A stretch of DNA of 64,000 nucleotides from Chondrosia reniformis (lineage: Eukaryota; Porifera; Demospongiae; Chondrillida; Chondrillidae): positions 5,518,001 through 5,582,000 of the forward strand of contig OX359191.1 in the NCBI GenBank assembly GCA_947172415.1, written 5' to 3'. Shown in pieces: positions 51,501 through 53,421 of this stretch. The stretch's first letter is position 1. Each line of letters starts with the position of its first letter. The notes under the pieces were generated by a model that worked only from the letters and a program-made list of their open reading frames with translations, ran no database searches and was not told where the DNA came from. The position numbers and the translations under genes are program-made.

Positions 51501-53046
51501 ATTTGTAGGTATTGCTCATAATTGTGATGATTTCTGTCTTACAATGACAAGTTGGATGGTATATAGCAGGAGTGCATTTTATGGTACCCTCCTAAATAAA
51601 TATTCCCTTTAAAAAACGTGTTACATGCTACAGATCTGTGTCTATTAGGAAAACAGTTGTAGGATTTGGGTGTGGTACAACTGCTACATGCTGGTTATAG
51701 TTATTAAACAGGCAAGATACAGGTATTGGCAATTCATACCTGTTTGACACCTTCAAAGTATTAATTAGCCTAAACAAGTCTTAATTAGACATACCTGTGA
51801 TTGGCCTGTTCCTTACAGGACAAAAATTATATTTACATGCAATTTGGAATAACAAAGTACCTAAAATTTACAGCCAGACACCCCACAAGTTTTTTAAACT
51901 TGAAATACTTGTTTATATTGTACACATATTAAACAAATGGTTAAATTGAAAATTATATCGTGCTGACTGGTTAGGGTATAGGTAAAATGGTCCAGTGATA
52001 CTTTTTCAACTCTAATGATTTCTATATATGGAGATGTACATTTTCACCATTTACCAAAACAGTTGTTTGACAGGTTTGTCACAGGTATGTATAAAAGCTA
52101 AAATTATTTGAATTTCACCATTTACCAAAACTGTTTGACAGGTTTGATAAATTAACATTAAATTTATGAAACAAGTGCTAAATAGTTCAACAGGCTTTCA
52201 ACAGGCTTGGTACATGTAAAATATAGTGACAACTAAGAAGGCCTGGTAAAAGCATGCCTGTTGTACATCTGTAATACAGTTGAAATAAGTACAGCCCTGT
52301 TACATCCTTGATACTATTATTTAGTGTGTTGTGCCACCTTATATATAACAGGCACTGTGTAGGCCAACTTTTTATAGGGAAAAGTTAGTTTAGACTTAAA
52401 ACGAATGGATATATATATATAGTTAAGAGATATCTTCAGAAATATACTGAAGATGACTGAAATAAAATGTAAATCATCTTTAGAAGTGCTATGTATCAGC
52501 GCTAAGAGATATTATTTTAATATTATCCTTAACTACATATAAGGTATATACCAAATCCAGAGGAGCATCTCACCTGTACACAAAACTCCAACATCTCTAT
52601 TATGACCACAATTCTGCACACCCCATCCACTGTGAATACATTCTGAGATATCTGACTCATTTCCTGAGCACTGTAAGTTAGATAACCAAACAGGTCCAGC
52701 TCCTTCTCCAAAGAAAGCAGCAGATTTTGCATCTATAGCATGATGGAATCCAAGCATTCTACAGACCACATGAGCATCTCTGATGTCCCATCCTTCATCA
52801 CACACTGTACCCCAAGTGTTATTGTAGTACACAACCAGTCTTCCAGCCTTATATCGCGTTCCATTTACTAACTTCGCAATCATAGTGGATCTTGTAGCCT
52901 CTACAACTACAAGAAGAAAGTGCCACTTAAATATGCTTAAAGAATGATACACAACAAAATCATCTTATACCTTTTGTAGGATCATTATTCACAGCAAGAA
53001 TTGCGAAAAGAGCGAGTGGTAGTAGGCCAGCAGTACGTTGAAGCAT
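487..53046 (-). CDS. 20-SRCR mosaic receptor gene with TSP3-like and HRM-like modules (3' end outside window)
   Basis: This is a gene-level entry; exons are listed separately. A signal-peptide exon is followed by 20 group A SRCR exons, then a short module, two HRM-like modules, small Cys-rich exons, TSP3-like repeats and a GAIN-linker-like exon. Every SRCR exon has consensus AG/GT borders, phase 1 at both ends and a length divisible by three, so they splice together without a frame break. No signal exon or promoter was seen before SRCR 11, and the 17.4-24.8 kb interval is nearly all transposon, so one gene is more likely than two. Known family role: SRCR arrays bind ligands at cell surfaces or in secretions, and HRM plus GAIN-type linkers are typical of adhesion GPCRs. 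A 7TM end is inferred, not seen. The product would be a very large secreted or membrane glycoprotein; NxT sequons recur just before the first conserved cysteine. Confidence 0.72.
613..690 (-). CDS. TSP3-like repeat exon, copy 2
   Basis: A 78-bp exon, phase 0-0, encoding [20 protein letters not shown] then GIPNSK. Joined to the next exon it reads [20 protein letters not shown], a good match to a thrombospondin type-3 repeat, a calcium-binding motif. Confidence 0.6.
866..966 (-). CDS. Small Cys-rich exon, copy 2
   Basis: A 101-bp exon, phase 1 to phase 0, encoding [28 protein letters not shown] and IYGCK. It matches the cysteine pattern and phases of the exon at 2869-2993 and is likewise followed by a TSP3-like exon. 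Confidence 0.5.
1463..1652 (-). CDS. GAIN-linker-like exon
   Basis: The exon is phase 0 to phase 1, with acceptor TATTAG. It reads [33 protein letters not shown] and [11 protein letters not shown]. It has several N-glycosylation sequons and alternating hydrophobic residues. In adhesion GPCRs the segment after HRM is the GAIN domain; this exon fits that position, but no GPS cleavage motif is visible. Confidence 0.45.
2371..2652 (-). CDS. HRM (hormone receptor) domain exon
   Basis: A 282-bp exon, phase 0-0. It starts [12 protein letters not shown], then [36 protein letters not shown] and [21 protein letters not shown] and NGxWExxDxSxC are hallmarks of the HRM module found in secretin-like and adhesion GPCR ectodomains. 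It ends with a Thr/Asn-rich linker. It is the clearest indication that the SRCR gene is an adhesion-GPCR-type receptor. Confidence 0.6.
2729..2803 (-). CDS. TSP3-like repeat exon, copy 1
   Basis: A 75-bp exon, phase 0-0, encoding [20 protein letters not shown] and IPDTK, continued by DDC in the next exon. The string [15 protein letters not shown] follows the calcium-binding thrombospondin type-3 pattern DxDxDxIPDxxDxC. It has the same layout as 613-690 plus 487-523. Confidence 0.55.
2869..2993 (-). CDS. Small Cys-rich exon, copy 1
   Basis: A 125-bp exon, phase 1 to phase 0, encoding [28 protein letters not shown] and CSCTSNR. The spacing CxCC...LCxG...CxC recurs in the exon at 866-966 (CFCDN...LCIGEG...CDC), showing that this is a repeated module. 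I do not recognise the family. It sits directly before a TSP3-like exon in both copies. Confidence 0.5.
3225..3354 (-). CDS. Linker exon following the first HRM-like module
   Basis: A 130-bp open stretch with AG/GT borders, phase 0 to phase 1, matching its neighbours. It encodes [18 protein letters not shown] followed by a polar segment ending [17 protein letters not shown] resembles the F-G strands of an immunoglobulin or FN3-like fold, but I cannot assign it firmly. Confidence 0.45.
3432..3664 (-). CDS. HRM-like cysteine module exon, first copy
   Basis: The exon is phase 1 to phase 0 and encodes [20 protein letters not shown], then [23 protein letters not shown] and a hydrophobic tail. The pattern of an RC pair, C.(A)NG.WE and a final DISxC matches the hormone-receptor (HRM) module of secretin and adhesion GPCRs, and is shared with the exon at 2371-2652. 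A CCP/sushi module is the main alternative because of the CGANGVWEG spelling. Confidence 0.55.
3690..4881. repeat. Intron with dispersed repeats
   Basis: This intron holds an AT-rich repeat (4190-4375) that recurs at 11330-11490, 11640-11880 and inverted at 44790-45010. It also contains a segment (3950-4180) that recurs inverted near 45480-45740. A local inverted repeat, CACACTTGAGTGTGGTAT and its complement, lies around 4390-4480. No coding signal was seen. Confidence 0.4.
4882..4971 (-). CDS. Short module exon after the SRCR array (possible FN3-like fragment)
   Basis: This is a 90-bp, phase 1-1 open stretch with AG/GT borders. It encodes about 30 residues including [20 protein letters not shown] and then SASIIISN. 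The alternation of hydrophobic residues suggests beta strands, and the YDVTYTSS wording recalls half of a fibronectin type III domain. I did not find a second half. Position and phase fit splicing from SRCR 20 to the next module. Confidence 0.45.
5489..5818 (-). CDS. SRCR domain 20 exon (block B, pairs with SRCR 10), last SRCR
   Basis: Six-cysteine [51 protein letters not shown] and VFC. It is 330 bp, phase 1-1. It retains the fifth cysteine that SRCR 10 has lost. The next exon is about 0.5 kb further on. Confidence 0.9.
6239..6565 (-). CDS. SRCR domain 19 exon (block B, pairs with SRCR 9)
   Basis: Six-cysteine [51 protein letters not shown] and VVC. It is 327 bp, phase 1-1. Its acceptor TATGTAG lacks the long C run seen before SRCR 9. 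Confidence 0.9.
6965..7198. repeat. 234-bp palindrome in the intron after SRCR 18
   Basis: Two arms beginning GAGCTCTGTATTAGTGCAAA and its complement fold around a short centre with CATCACTTCCATG. The outer part of the arm is host intron sequence also present in block A (37138-37162), so the palindrome includes duplicated intron DNA. The centre is shared with other palindromes in the window. Confidence 0.65.
7211..7534 (-). CDS. SRCR domain 18 exon (block B, pairs with SRCR 8)
   Basis: Six-cysteine SRCR nearly identical to SRCR 8: [49 protein letters not shown] and VGC. It is 324 bp, phase 1-1. A 234-bp palindrome (6965-7198) ends about 11 bp inside the intron from this exon's splice donor. 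Confidence 0.9.
7619..7975 (-). CDS. SRCR domain 17 exon (block B, pairs with SRCR 7), altered disulfides
   Basis: SRCR domain with [43 protein letters not shown] and GVVC. The fifth cysteine is replaced by the tyrosine-rich [12 protein letters not shown] loop, as in SRCR 7. A cysteine is present one residue later than the usual first position (TINC), so its partner is unclear. It is 357 bp, phase 1-1. Confidence 0.87.
8092..8436 (-). CDS. SRCR domain 16 exon (block B, pairs with SRCR 6)
   Basis: Six-cysteine SRCR with [55 protein letters not shown] and VKC. It is 345 bp, phase 1-1. The 116-bp intron to SRCR 17 equals 1.6 kb in block A, where a Penelope-like element has inserted. Confidence 0.88.
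8585..8870 (-). mobile_element. Penelope-like element 3' remnant
   Basis: The minus strand keeps the tail of a Penelope-like ORF ([20 protein letters not shown]) matching [15 protein letters not shown] in the element at 37980-39413. It also keeps the terminal motif containing CCCGTAGGTCTTTATCAG. It is short, frameshifted and non-functional. Confidence 0.6.
9050..9660 (+). mobile_element. Retroelement ORF fragment (reverse-transcriptase-type C-terminal region)
   Basis: The plus strand reads, with one frame change, [26 protein letters not shown], then [20 protein letters not shown] and [16 protein letters not shown]. The C..C....DELATHGL zinc-like motif and the VAVETSG block are typical of the C-terminal part of retroelement polyproteins in invertebrate genomes. 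Base composition is clearly higher in GC than the surroundings. It lies in the intron between SRCR 15 and 16. Confidence 0.5.
10402..10731 (-). CDS. SRCR domain 15 exon (block B, pairs with SRCR 5)
   Basis: Six-cysteine [51 protein letters not shown] and AVC. It is 330 bp, phase 1-1, using the same CCACAAG acceptor as SRCR 5. Confidence 0.88.
10843..12290. repeat. Hairpin-tipped repeats, facing pair (SRCR 14-15 intron)
   Basis: The left tip has the hairpin GGGAGTACGGTAGTACTCCC followed by TATGTAGGGATGAC; the right tip (12250-12287) is the inverse. Between them is 10880-11160, shared inverted with 45170-45400, and the AT-rich repeat with AGATTACCTTAGTATATTGT. No ORF was seen. Confidence 0.5.
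12453..12949. mobile_element. MULE-like MITE with long TIRs and 9-bp target duplication
   Basis: It has inverted terminal arms of about 100 bp starting TAGTCTCGCATAGCCCAAAC, with the right arm ending GGCTACGCGAGACTA. Flanking direct repeats AGTCAAAGC lie at 12444-12452 and 12950-12958. A related copy of the host repeat at 33085-33110 lacks the insertion and carries a single AGTCAAGAC, acting as an empty site. Long TIRs with 9-bp duplication fit a Mutator-like (MULE) non-autonomous element. Confidence 0.7.
13107..13250. repeat. Palindrome, TTAGCTATGCATGAATC family
   Basis: Arms of about 65 bp containing GATGTTACACAGTGAAGCAT and its complement surround CCTATGATTCCTATGATG. The same arms form the palindrome at 33206-33450. 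Both sit at the end of a hairpin-tipped repeat copy. Confidence 0.6.
13529..13873 (-). CDS. SRCR domain 14 exon (block B, pairs with SRCR 4)
   Basis: Six-cysteine [25 protein letters not shown] spans two cysteines, then [28 protein letters not shown] and VVC. It is 345 bp, phase 1-1, one residue shorter than SRCR 4 in the loop before the fifth cysteine ([10 protein letters not shown]). The 2.8-kb intron to SRCR 15 holds a hairpin-tipped repeat, a MULE-like MITE and a palindrome that block A lacks here. Confidence 0.9.
13953..14276 (-). CDS. SRCR domain 13 exon (block B, pairs with SRCR 3)
   Basis: Six-cysteine group [52 protein letters not shown] and VVC. It is 324 bp, phase 1-1, with acceptor CACACAG. 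It begins [10 protein letters not shown] as in SRCR 3, and a 79-bp intron separates it from SRCR 14. Confidence 0.9.
14374..14700 (-). CDS. SRCR domain 12 exon (block B, pairs with SRCR 2), four-cysteine variant
   Basis: SRCR with [42 protein letters not shown] and AIVC. It lacks the first and fifth cysteines exactly as SRCR 2 does, so the disulfide loss predates the block duplication. It is 327 bp, phase 1-1. The 97-bp intron to SRCR 13 corresponds to 6.1 kb in block A. Confidence 0.85.
15826..16560 (+). repeat. Hairpin-tipped repeat copy, left of SRCR 11
   Basis: It starts with the hairpin ATAGAGTAC-GGTA-GTACTCTAT, then AAGTAGGGATGGCCG. About 700 bp are shared, inverted, with 20063-21165 (for example TTCGCAAAGTGGTAAAACCG). 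The copy leads directly into the 16561-16940 palindrome. Confidence 0.6.
16561..16940. repeat. 380-bp near-perfect palindrome
   Basis: Two 179-bp arms (16561-16739 and 16762-16940) are inverted copies with few or no mismatches by eye, around a 22-bp loop. The tips carry GTAGGGATGGCAC, also found at the hairpin-tipped repeats. There is no coding sequence. It ends about 120 bp from the SRCR 11 splice donor. Confidence 0.75.
17062..17385 (-). CDS. SRCR domain 11 exon (block B, pairs with SRCR 1)
   Basis: Six-cysteine [51 protein letters not shown] and VVC. It is 324 bp, phase 1-1, with acceptor TTGTAG. No signal-peptide exon precedes it, and the upstream sequence is a Penelope-like element starting within about 80 bp, so it is best read as spliced from SRCR 10. 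Confidence 0.88.
17463..20062 (+). mobile_element. Penelope-like retroelement with N-terminal GIY-YIG (degraded)
   Basis: An open frame (17463-18083) carries [19 protein letters not shown] and then [20 protein letters not shown] with QMLRSRMNN, a GIY-YIG nuclease core preceded by cysteine pairs. Downstream, in broken frames, come a linker (AKKTLL) and reverse transcriptase remnants: [18 protein letters not shown] and SPFLDLD. GIY-YIG before RT is the reverse of the usual Penelope order and matches the permuted group described as Naiad-like. Stops and frameshifts make it inactive. Confidence 0.7.
20063..21165 (-). repeat. Hairpin-tipped repeat copy, inverted relative to 15826-16560
   Basis: It ends in CCATCCCTACTTAGAGAGTA, then CTACCGTACTCT, the inverse of the left copy's tip. 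An extra segment of about 300 bp at 20430-20735 is related to 31740-32100 inside the pogo-type element and to 53990-54370. The two inverted copies flank SRCR 11 and a Penelope-like element. Confidence 0.55.
21228..22440 (-). mobile_element. Penelope-like retroelement, second copy, 5'-truncated RT
   Basis: A minus-strand open frame (22402-21746) encodes [40 protein letters not shown] and a basic C-terminus. YIDDL is the RT catalytic box, and [14 protein letters not shown] is the Penelope motif before it. It is the same family as 17463-20062 in opposite orientation, better preserved but lacking the GIY-YIG part. The 3' region has a 64-bp tandem duplication (about 21328-21455). Confidence 0.75.
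22450..24576 (+). mobile_element. LINE (Jockey/CR1-like) reverse transcriptase, 5'-truncated, with AATTC tail
   Basis: The plus strand has [20 protein letters not shown], then [76 protein letters not shown] and TYLGCAI. These are RT blocks in correct order with FADD as the catalytic site. Frameshifts lie near 23200 and 23980. It ends in a (CAATT)n microsatellite at 24551-24575, a likely LINE 3' tail. It truncates the Penelope copy to its left. Confidence 0.8.
24843..25166 (-). CDS. SRCR domain 10 exon (block A), one cysteine lost
   Basis: SRCR with [44 protein letters not shown] and VLC. The fifth conserved cysteine is serine here ([11 protein letters not shown]), whereas paralogue SRCR 20 keeps it ([11 protein letters not shown]). 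That leaves the first cysteine without its usual partner. It is 324 bp, phase 1-1. The next SRCR exon is 7.5 kb away, across a block of transposons. Confidence 0.88.
25588..25914 (-). CDS. SRCR domain 9 exon (block A)
   Basis: Group A SRCR with six cysteines: [21 protein letters not shown] (first and second Cys), [29 protein letters not shown] and VVC. It is 327 bp, phase 1-1. On the transcribed strand the acceptor is preceded by a run of 14 C followed by TAAATAG. Its paralogue is SRCR 19, and the 421-bp intron to SRCR 10 is conserved (420 bp in block B). Confidence 0.88.
25921..25935. repeat. Homopolymer G run beside the SRCR 9 acceptor
   Basis: Fourteen consecutive G on the plus strand, read as C14 in the transcript, lie just upstream of TAAATAG and the SRCR 9 exon and form its polypyrimidine tract. 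Block B has no such run. Confidence 0.7.
26393..27015. repeat. Inverted repeat pair around a 121-bp tandem duplication
   Basis: The outer arms (TTCAGGATG...CATCAGCTAAATAATACAA and its complement near 26930-27010) carry a GATGAAGGTCT motif like Penelope termini here. Inside, 26677-26797 is directly repeated at 26798-26918 with few changes. No ORF is recognised; it is probably a decayed retroelement end. Confidence 0.5.
27814..32393 (-). mobile_element. pogo/Tigger-type DNA transposon, 4.58 kb, TA target duplication
   Basis: The terminal inverted repeats are AAGGGGAACTGCATCGAATT at the left and its complement at the right, each flanked by TA. The minus strand encodes a broken transposase from about 31175 to 28600. 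Its parts are an HTH region ([20 protein letters not shown] then TLKDRL), an [20 protein letters not shown] segment, and DDE-domain pieces ([49 protein letters not shown]). [23 protein letters not shown] charged stretch follows, then a zinc-finger-like C-terminus, [19 protein letters not shown]. Frameshifts make it defective; in the SHAQPLD-type box the catalytic acid reads N. Confidence 0.8.
32705..33460 (+). repeat. Hairpin-tipped repeat ending in a palindrome
   Basis: The tip hairpin AGAGAGTAC-AGTA-GTACTCTCT is followed by ATGTAGGGATGGTAC. The body is shared with 12290-13110 (for example TTTTCCGAGCTGTATTCTTT). It closes with a 245-bp palindrome at 33206-33450 carrying GTAGGGATGGCAC. This is the most complete example of the family here. 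Confidence 0.6.
34370..35060 (-). mobile_element. LINE reverse transcriptase remnant
   Basis: Minus-strand broken frames read [17 protein letters not shown] and then [20 protein letters not shown], the GVPQxxxLGP and YADD-equivalent boxes of a LINE RT, with the catalytic D changed to N in YADN. Several stops are present. It lies in the expanded SRCR 8-9 intron. Confidence 0.6.
35500..36330 (+). mobile_element. Penelope-like element 3' part with C-terminal GIY-YIG
   Basis: The plus strand reads [20 protein letters not shown] (end of RT), then, after stops, [35 protein letters not shown] and [16 protein letters not shown]. These are the typical downstream GIY-YIG half and basic tail of canonical Penelope-like elements. 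Frames are broken. Confidence 0.65.
36364..37030. repeat. Decayed hairpin-tipped repeat copy
   Basis: It begins GTGCATCCAAACACAGAAGT, as in the palindrome at 47085-47190, continues with CTGTCTTGTTTTGATACTTT, and ends with an inverted, diverged tip (CAGCCATTCCTAATAGAGAT). It is related to 15826-16560 in the reverse direction. It is non-coding. Confidence 0.4.
37175..37498 (-). CDS. SRCR domain 8 exon (block A)
   Basis: Six-cysteine SRCR with [49 protein letters not shown] and VGC. It is 324 bp, phase 1-1. Exon and flanking introns are nearly identical by eye to SRCR 18 (7211-7534), with only a few differences over about 400 bp. This pair looks the least diverged, consistent with recent duplication or gene conversion. 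Confidence 0.9.
37583..37939 (-). CDS. SRCR domain 7 exon (block A), tyrosine-rich four-cysteine variant
   Basis: SRCR domain with [40 protein letters not shown] and GVVC. The first cysteine is absent (GTINY), as is its usual partner, which is replaced by a tyrosine-rich stretch, [12 protein letters not shown]. It is 357 bp, phase 1-1, the longest SRCR exon here together with its paralogue SRCR 17. The 84-bp intron to SRCR 8 is conserved in block B. Confidence 0.87.
37980..39413 (+). mobile_element. Penelope-like element with inverted terminal repeats
   Basis: Inverted repeats of about 125 bp bound the element (GATAATCTTTATCTTGCTGA at left; complement ending at 39413 at right). Inside on the plus strand, with frameshifts, are [16 protein letters not shown] (RT catalytic box YVDD), [10 protein letters not shown] and a GIY-YIG tail, [20 protein letters not shown], then [22 protein letters not shown] then GIY-YIG is the canonical order. 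It inserted in the SRCR 6-7 intron after the block duplication, since block B has only a 116-bp intron there. Confidence 0.75.
39535..39870 (-). CDS. SRCR domain 6 exon (block A)
   Basis: Group A SRCR, six cysteines, with divergent features shared only with SRCR 16: [30 protein letters not shown], loss of the FGEGSGP loop in favour of [11 protein letters not shown], and a final VVKC. It is 336 bp, phase 1-1, against 345 bp in SRCR 16, which has a three-residue insertion after VESQ. Confidence 0.88.
39992..40438. mobile_element. pogo-type MITE, 447 bp, TA target duplication
   Basis: The termini are CAGTGTCACCCGCTTATTAT and, inverted, GGATTATCCGGGTTACACTG, flanked on both sides by TA. There is no transposase. 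It is located in the SRCR 5-6 intron of block A only. Confidence 0.7.
41392..41721 (-). CDS. SRCR domain 5 exon (block A)
   Basis: Group A SRCR with six cysteines: [38 protein letters not shown], then VRC, HDC, SYC and VVC. It is 330 bp, phase 1-1, with acceptor CCACAAG. Its paralogue is SRCR 15, which shares the loop containing [18 protein letters not shown]. Confidence 0.88.
42065..42412 (-). CDS. SRCR domain 4 exon (block A)
   Basis: Group A SRCR, six cysteines, with [40 protein letters not shown] and a longer C-terminal loop ([20 protein letters not shown]). It is 348 bp, phase 1-1. Its paralogue is SRCR 14 (345 bp), which shares the GGHSQDA loop and the NML in place of RML. Confidence 0.9.
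42554..42877 (-). CDS. SRCR domain 3 exon (block A)
   Basis: Group A SRCR with six cysteines: [38 protein letters not shown], then VIC, THC, SNC and VIC. It is 324 bp, phase 1-1, and starts [10 protein letters not shown] like its partner SRCR 13. It is separated from SRCR 4 by only 141 bp of intron. One change, GW to RW after the first cysteine, distinguishes it from SRCR 13. Confidence 0.9.
43690..44055 (-). mobile_element. Ty3/gypsy retrotransposon remnant (gag plus integrase pieces)
   Basis: Minus strand: [20 protein letters not shown] then [13 protein letters not shown] resembles a gag segment. It is followed directly by PLAPLQPW and [20 protein letters not shown] then IDAHSRW, which is the integrase core with its first two acidic residues. 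Gag adjacent to integrase implies a large internal deletion. Stops are present. It sits in the SRCR 2-3 intron of block A. Confidence 0.6.
44470..45410 (+). repeat. Hairpin-tipped repeat copy
   Basis: The tip AGAGAGTAC-GGTA-GTACTCTCT is followed by AAGTAGGAATGGCCG; the early body matches 15860-16000. The later part (44790-45400) is the inverse of 10880-11880, including GAGAACGGCTATGACAAGTC. It appears to be a mosaic of two repeat families. Confidence 0.5.
45451..45575. repeat. Palindrome GCATGCATTCACATAAACAA
   Basis: Arms of about 55 bp (TGCATGCATTCACATAAACA and its complement) surround CACAGGGACATAAAGGCTGT. Related single arms occur near 4100-4180. It is non-coding. Confidence 0.6.
46086..47093 (+). 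mobile_element. 335-codon retroelement ORF fragment with Cys-rich N-terminus
   Basis: An open frame with a cysteine-dense N-terminus ([20 protein letters not shown] then PCQSC), a Ser/Thr/Pro-rich linker, and a conserved block: [59 protein letters not shown] and [18 protein letters not shown] recall this layout as the N-terminal half of multi-copy reverse-transcriptase polyproteins in marine invertebrates; the RT half is missing. The frame is unbroken up to the palindrome beginning at about 47084, which cuts it off. GC content exceeds its surroundings. Confidence 0.55.
47084..48270. mobile_element. Palindromic repeat interrupted by a pogo-type MITE
   Basis: A palindrome (ACTGAAATTTAAGTAACTTA ... 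complement near 47190) is split by a 937-bp element at 47197-48133. That element has the ends CAGTGGAACACGTTTATAAC and, inverted, ATATCCGTGCTCCACTG, with TA on both sides. Repeat sequence resumes after it (TATGCAACTTCTGTATGATT), as in the copy at 36420. This shows the order of insertion. Confidence 0.7.
48665..48722 (-). pseudogene. Partial duplicate of the 3' end of an SRCR exon
   Basis: About 58 bp resemble the 3' end of SRCR 2 (48976 onward), including the splice donor and the SGVV..SG ending, with the last cysteine changed to tyrosine. No 5' half of the domain is present, so this is an exon remnant rather than a functional domain. Confidence 0.5.
48976..49299 (-). CDS. SRCR domain 2 exon (block A), four-cysteine variant
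   Basis: The SRCR fold is recognisable ([31 protein letters not shown]). The first cysteine (normally GTVC) is replaced by GAIH, and the fifth, before the final DAGVxC motif, is also missing. In group A domains these two normally pair, so one disulfide has been lost as a unit. It is 324 bp, phase 1-1. Its paralogue, SRCR 12, has the same loss. Confidence 0.85.
49381..50565. mobile_element. CAGTG-ended element with nested Penelope tail
   Basis: The ends CAGTGAAACCTCC and GGAGGTTCCACTG are inverted. A Penelope 3' fragment at 49627-50125 (same sequence as 21230-21780) lies inside. A TA duplication is not clear on the left side, so the ends are tentative. Confidence 0.45.
50570..52573. other. 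SRCR 1-2 intron, nothing recognised
   Basis: AT-rich sequence without convincing exon, transposase or RT signal on either strand. Around 52030-52210 a loosely repeated ACAGGTTTG/TTACCAAAAC motif occurs. Confidence 0.4.
52574..52906 (-). CDS. SRCR domain 1 exon (block A)
   Basis: This is a complete group A SRCR domain with six cysteines in the SR-A/MARCO pattern: [18 protein letters not shown], the RMLGF box, [11 protein letters not shown], then LQC, SEC, QNC and VLC. It is 333 bp, phase 1-1; an alternative acceptor 6 bp inside gives 327 bp, also in frame. Its paralogue is SRCR 11 (17062-17385), with which it shares the unusual LGFHHA and the NESDISEC stretch. Confidence 0.9.
52971..53046 (-). 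CDS. Exon 1: start codon and signal peptide of the SRCR gene
   Basis: The ATG is at 53046-53044. It opens [19 protein letters not shown], a basic N-region followed by a hydrophobic core, then NNDPTK. The exon ends in phase 1 at a GT donor (53-bp scale intron to SRCR 1 at 52906), matching the phase-1 acceptor of SRCR 1. The 25-codon length and position directly before the first SRCR fit a secretory signal. I saw no clear TATA box upstream. Confidence 0.75.
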
Positions 53047-53421
53047 CTTTCTTTTAGTACAATATACAAAAAAGCTTTTGATTACAGAAACCTTAACTGA
53101 GTGACTGTATCTCAAGCCATCACCAGCTAGTTTGCCAGCAAAAGTTAAAAATACATATTATATAACCTCGGTATAAGCTAAGCAAATTAAGGAAGCAGGA
53201 AATTTTAGTTATATATATTATACCGGTATCAGGAAGCCAGAGTTGATTTACATATATATACAGTGCAGCCCACTTAATTCGAACACGCTTAATTCTAATA
53301 TATTAATATGCATTATTTCTGATTGAATTATATATTGTATGATTCATCTTTCGACTTTGGCAGCAAGCAGTCCCGGCCCTTATCATAGAAATATATATAT
53401 GTGATACCCCATACTCTAGGA

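Noticed and set aside
53264-53380. CAGTGCAGCCC end near the SRCR promoter as a pogo-type MITE
   Set aside because: Only one end resembles such a TIR; no inverted partner or second TA flank was found.
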